A stretch of DNA of 63,760 bases from an uncultured Eubacterium sp. (GTDB lineage: Bacteria > Bacillota > Clostridia > Lachnospirales > Lachnospiraceae): assembly GCA_910584795.1 (NCBI GenBank), contig CAJUBZ010000005.1, forward strand, positions 87,213 to 150,972, given 5' to 3'. This document shows, piece by piece, positions 60,382 to 63,760 of this stretch. The notes beneath the pieces were generated by a model. The model saw only the letters and a program-made list of their open reading frames with translations, was not told the DNA's origin and did not search any database. Both the position numbers and the translations under genes were made by a program. Every line of letters begins with the position of its first letter. Within the stretch, counting starts at the first letter, position 1.

Positions 60382-61602
60382 ATGAAGAAGATGATGAAAA
60401 CTTTATTATCTGCCGGAATTTTAGCAGTTATGGTTTTGGCTATGAGTGTTATGGTTTCAGCAGCAAGCCAGGTGCCGGGAAAGGTAACTGGTGTAAAGCA
60501 GACAAATGCAGGCAATTACAGTGTAAGCTTTTCCTGGGATGCACAGTTAATGGACTGTCTATATGACACACAGATAAGTGAAGATGGTAAGAATTGGTAT
60601 AGTGTAGATGATCAGTTTTATACTGCCGGTACAACAGAATATGTTAATAATCTGTCAGCAGGAAAAACATATTATGTCAGAGTAAGTGCTGTAAATAAAA
60701 CAGATAAAGCACATGGTCCATGGTCTGACACAGTTGCAGTTGTTACACAGCCATTAGACCTGAAGGATTTGTATCAGACAAATGCGACAAAAAACAGTAT
60801 TACACTTGGATGGTCAAAGGTTGAGGGAGCAACGGCTTACCAGATATACCAATATATTAATGGTGAATATATATTAAAAGGTGAGACATCAAATACCTCT
60901 TTTACGATTTCAGGTTTAAAAAATTCAGGAGCATTACCTTTTACTGCTATTCGAGTAAATCCAAACAGAAGTGCAGGTACATATAAAGCTATAGGATATG
61001 GAAAGATGCTGTATAGCTCATCATTAAGGCTAATTTCTGATAAGGTAAAAAATGTGAGTATAAAGTATTACTGGAGTTCATTAAAAGAGATTAATTTTGG
61101 TTTTAATCCTGCTTTATATGTAGATGGATATCAGTATCAGCTTTATGATTTGAACGGAAAGAAACCAGTTTCAACGGGTACTACATTATCTTATTATAGT
61201 ACAACTGTTAACAATATTAAGGCAAACAGATTTTATAAATTGAGAGTAAGAGCATATGTAACAGTAAACGGCAAGAAACTATACGGAGATTGGTCAGACT
61301 TTAATGGATTTGCTTTTCAGCCAAAAGTAAGCATTAAGGCATCAGGAAAGAATGGTTTTAAGTTGTCATGGAAAAAAACAAAAGCAGCAAAAAGTTATAC
61401 TGTTTACATGTCAACATCAAAAGATACAGGTTATAAGAAAATTAAAACATTAAAAAAGACTTCTTTCAAGGTAACAAAGTTCAAAAAGAAGAAATTGAAA
61501 AAAAGAAAACAATATTGGTTTTATGTAGTTGCTAATACAAAAATGGGCAAGAAGACAGTAAAATCAAAAGGAACACTGCGTTATTGGGCAACAAGATATT
61601 AA
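60382..61602 (+). CDS. Secreted multi-FnIII protein with lysine-rich tail
   Basis: A 406-residue exported protein. The signal peptide is about 1-28 (LAVMVLAMSVMVSAA). At least three FnIII-like units follow: about 32-125 (PGKVTGVKQTNAGNYSVSFS to AVVTQ), about 128-215, and about 220-320 with KLRVRAYVTVNGKKLYGDWSD. The last 80 residues are a Lys-rich FnIII-like domain (LSWKKTKAAKSYTVYMS then KKIKTLKKTSF). It has the RAY...GxWS pattern of the proteins at 176 and 43435. No catalytic domain is visible. AAAGGAG precedes the ATG; a terminator follows. Probable surface adhesin or glycan-binding protein (inference). Confidence 0.8.
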   Translation: MKKMMKTLLSAGILAVMVLAMSVMVSAASQVPGKVTGVKQTNAGNYSVSFSWDAQLMDCLYDTQISEDGKNWYSVDDQFYTAGTTEYVNNLSAGKTYYVRVSAVNKTDKAHGPWSDTVAVVTQPLDLKDLYQTNATKNSITLGWSKVEGATAYQIYQYINGEYILKGETSNTSFTISGLKNSGALPFTAIRVNPNRSAGTYKAIGYGKMLYSSSLRLISDKVKNVSIKYYWSSLKEINFGFNPALYVDGYQYQLYDLNGKKPVSTGTTLSYYSTTVNNIKANRFYKLRVRAYVTVNGKKLYGDWSDFNGFAFQPKVSIKASGKNGFKLSWKKTKAAKSYTVYMSTSKDTGYKKIKTLKKTSFKVTKFKKKKLKKRKQYWFYVVANTKMGKKTVKSKGTLRYWATRY

Positions 61603-61622
61603 GACTATAAATTTACATAAAG

Positions 61623-61654
61623 ATGGAAGCGGATTCTCGACGCTTCCATTTTTT
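61623..61654 (+). terminator. Terminator after the FnIII gene
   Basis: ATGGAAGCG and CGCTTCCAT form a 9-bp stem with a 9-nt loop, followed by TTTTT. Confidence 0.85.
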
Positions 61655-61713
61655 GGAGTAAAAGCCGACAAGTGATAGTGTGCTCGCACAAAATATCCTT
61701 TGACGGGCATAAG

Positions 61714-61779
61714 AACAGCGAGAAGCTGTGCTTCGAGATGTTCGCTTTAGTAATTGAGTAGGAGTCAGCTTACTCGATT
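61714..61779 (+). repeat. Degenerate fragment of the hairpin repeat family
   Basis: AACAGCGAGAAGCTGTGCTT and TTCGAGATGTT recall the AACAGCGAGAAG...TTCGAGCTGTT module of copy B. An AATTGAGTA/TACTCGATT stem (61752-61760 with 61771-61779) follows. Partial and decayed; assignment is tentative. Confidence 0.35.
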
Positions 61780-61824
61780 GTATAAAATAGTGAAGAAAAA
61801 AATATTAAATTACTGGAGTAGAAG

Positions 61825-63558
61825 ATGAAAGAAAATCTAAAAAAAATGATATCATATTATAAACCGTATAAAGGTGTATTCTTTTTAGACATGCTTTTTG
61901 CAATTATGGCTTCAACTATTGCATTGGTAATTCCATTAGTTGTCAGATATGTGACATCTAAGGTTATTTTTATGAATAAACAAGAAGCAGTTCAAAGTTT
62001 ATTAATTATTGGAATTAGTGTTACTGCTTTGATATTAATTCAATGTTACTGCAACTATTATATATCTAATTATGGTCATGTAATGGGAGCAAAGATTGAG
62101 TATGATATGCGTGCAGAAATCTTTGCACATTTTCAAAAAATGCCGTTTTCTTTTTATGATGACCAAAAGGTTGGTCAGTTAATGTCAAGAATTACATCAG
62201 ATTTATTTGATATTACAGAGTTATTGCATCATGGTCCGGAAAATCTTATTATTTCACTTATTAAGATTATAGGTGCGTTAGTAATACTTTTAAGTATAAA
62301 TATAAAATTAGCCATAGCAGCTTTTGTTTTAATACCGATTATGATTGTTTATGCGTATTTTTTTAATAAGAAAATGAAACAGACTTTTCGAATGAACCGC
62401 GTAAAGATTGCAGAGATTAATGAACAGATAGAAGATAATTTATCAGGAATCCGTGTTGTAAAATCTTTTGCAAATGAAGCAATTGAGAATAAAAAATTTA
62501 AACAGGGAAATGATGGATTCTTAAGAGCCAAAAAAGATAATTACAAATATATGGGCGGATACCATTCAGGTCTTACAGCGTTTACTACGATGATTAATCT
62601 GATTGTGATTATTTCAGGTGGAGTAATGATAACAAATAATATGGTCAGCATCACAGATTTACTTACATTTTTATTATATATTAATATTTTTACGGATCCT
62701 GTAAGAACATTGATTGATTTTACGGAACAATTTCAAAATGGATATTCCGGGTATGAAAGATTCAGGCAGATTCTTATGTTAGAACCGGAAATAAAAGATA
62801 TAGATAATGCAAAAGAGTTAGGCAGGATTAAGGGGGATATTGTTTTTGATGATGTATCATTCCGTTATAATGATAATGCACATAGAGTATTAAAACATAT
62901 CGACTTAAATATTAGTGCGGGTTCTTATATTGCGTTGGTAGGATCATCCGGGGCAGGAAAAAGTACATTATGTAATTTAATTCCCCGGTTTTATGAAGTA
63001 TCCAGTGGTAAAATTTTAATTGACGGGCAGGATATCAGAGAAGTGAAACTAAATTCTCTCAGAGAGAATATAGGTATGGTGCAACAGGATGTATATCTAT
63101 TTGCAGGAACAATATATGAAAATATAAAATATGGAAGACCGGATGCTACAGAAGAGGAAGTATTAGAGGCAGCAAAAGAGGCAAATGCATATGACTTTAT
63201 CATGTCTCTTCCGAATGGTTTTCATACAGATATAGGGCAGCGTGGTATAAAATTGTCTGGTGGGCAGAAACAACGCTTATCTATTGCCAGAGTATTTTTG
63301 AAAAATCCGCCAATTTTAATCTTTGATGAAGCCACATCAGCACTGGATAATGAAAGTGAAAAGATAGTACAGGAGTCGATGGAAAAATTGGCGAAGAACC
63401 GTACAACTTTAGTGATAGCCCATCGGCTTTCAACAATCAGAAATGCAGAGAAAATTCTTGTTCTTACAGACAAGGGGATTGAGGAAGAAGGAACCCATTC
63501 AGAGCTGATGGAAAAACATGGCATTTATTATGATTTATATAAAATGACAGAAGTGTAG
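61825..63558 (+). CDS. ABC exporter with fused membrane and ATPase domains
   Basis: A 577-residue half-transporter of the MdlB/lipid-drug exporter type. Six transmembrane helices (about 15-300) with the coupling region KMPFSFYDDQKVGQLMSRITSD, then the ATPase: Walker A GSSGAGKST (from Gly373), Q-loop MVQQDVYLFAGTIYENI, signature LSGGQKQRLSIARVFL, Walker B ILIFDEATSALD, and H-loop VIAHRLSTIRNA. It probably works as a homodimer or with a partner outside the window; the single gene has no partner here. Substrate unknown. Confidence 0.93.
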   Translation: MKENLKKMISYYKPYKGVFFLDMLFAIMASTIALVIPLVVRYVTSKVIFMNKQEAVQSLLIIGISVTALILIQCYCNYYISNYGHVMGAKIEYDMRAEIFAHFQKMPFSFYDDQKVGQLMSRITSDLFDITELLHHGPENLIISLIKIIGALVILLSINIKLAIAAFVLIPIMIVYAYFFNKKMKQTFRMNRVKIAEINEQIEDNLSGIRVVKSFANEAIENKKFKQGNDGFLRAKKDNYKYMGGYHSGLTAFTTMINLIVIISGGVMITNNMVSITDLLTFLLYINIFTDPVRTLIDFTEQFQNGYSGYERFRQILMLEPEIKDIDNAKELGRIKGDIVFDDVSFRYNDNAHRVLKHIDLNISAGSYIALVGSSGAGKSTLCNLIPRFYEVSSGKILIDGQDIREVKLNSLRENIGMVQQDVYLFAGTIYENIKYGRPDATEEEVLEAAKEANAYDFIMSLPNGFHTDIGQRGIKLSGGQKQRLSIARVFLKNPPILIFDEATSALDNESEKIVQESMEKLAKNRTTLVIAHRLSTIRNAEKILVLTDKGIEEEGTHSELMEKHGIYYDLYKMTEV

Positions 63559-63606
63559 AAATTTCGGTTTGTCGGGATGAAATGTTCCTGAAAGTGTAGA
63601 AGAAGA

Positions 63607-63760
63607 TTACACGTGGATTCAGAAAAAAATAAATTTTTACGTGTATAATTTTTAGAATTTCAATAGAGTGCTGATAAATATTACACGTAGATTTATTGAA
63701 AAAGAATTTTATACGTGTAATATTCTTGGGATTTCCCAAAAAGCAGATAAATATTACACG
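63607..63760 (+). repeat. Tandem ~73-nt repeat with palindromic TTACACGT cores, running off the window
   Basis: TTACACG starts at 63607, 63681 and 63754 (periods 74 and 73). Each unit has TTACACGT, about 22 nt of A/T-rich DNA, then an inverted ACGTGTA, and ends in GATAAATA. The units are imperfect copies and there are no unique spacers. The array is cut by the window end, so its length and the downstream gene are unknown. Confidence 0.75.

Noticed and set aside
63607..63760. Terminal 73-nt repeats as a CRISPR or replication origin
   Set aside because: Units are imperfect over their full length and there is no DnaA-box cluster or replication gene in view.

Overview
The window is a low-GC chromosomal segment of an anaerobic Firmicute, most likely a member of the Lachnospiraceae (Clostridia). 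I cannot name the genus. The reasons are AT-rich spacers, strong AGGAGG ribosome binding sites, consensus sigma-A promoters with 17-nt spacers, two T-box leaders, a Firmicutes-type 6S RNA, a SpoIID-type protein, an EF-G-like paralogue, a small Cys/Gly-rich protein, and secreted proteins with lysine-rich FnIII-like tails. No prophage, IS element, transposase or CRISPR array is visible.

Layout. 1-4020: a secreted lysine-rich protein; an ECF sigma factor with an RsgI-like anti-sigma factor; a radical SAM protein; a prepilin-peptidase-like protein; tRNA-Ser(CGA). 4083-10830: a dispersed hairpin repeat, then a 2048-residue secreted GH81 beta-1,3-glucanase. 11.1-22.0 kb: leuCD, thrC, an HD nucleotidase, topB, glmS with a GlmU-like hexapeptide protein, and pckA. 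22.3-25.5 kb: 6S RNA, a SpoIID-like protein, a YihY-like protein and a Phe T-box. 25.5-36.1 kb: pheST; an ABC exporter divergent from a two-component system; dtd, queA; and a compact candidate type I toxin-antitoxin module. 36.1-42.1 kb: aroA, rfbA, tyrA and an EF-G paralogue. 42.2-44.6 kb: two unusual genes behind a candidate ECF promoter. 44.6-51.1 kb: a Trp T-box and trpEGDCBA, without trpF. 51.1-63.76 kb: an L,D-transpeptidase-like pseudoenzyme, leuS, small genes, a subtilase neighbourhood, icd, an FnIII protein and an ABC exporter. The window ends inside a tandem repeat.

Three things connect the region. First, a bipartite motif, TTGCAAT-N17-(C/G)GTTTAAT, occurs four times: twice in tandem before the ECF sigma gene, once before the 42.3-44.6 kb gene pair, and once before a small transcript at 55.4 kb. 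It looks like the promoter of the ECF sigma factor and would define an autoregulated local regulon. Second, a modular repeat family with AACAGTTCAGCCA ends has five good copies. Four carry perfect 21-23 bp hairpin stems whose sequences differ between copies but stay complementary. Related elements sit between the T-box terminators and pheS or trpE, and over the 3' end of trpG. Third, a lysine-rich FnIII-like C-terminus recurs in several secreted proteins and in one gene remnant.

Metabolically the window is rich in amino-acid biosynthesis (Leu, Thr, aromatic amino acids, Trp) and central carbon genes (pckA, icd). Its envelope and secreted functions fit a polysaccharide-using gut or rumen bacterium. 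All assignments come from reading motifs and conserved sequence by eye; no database search was run.
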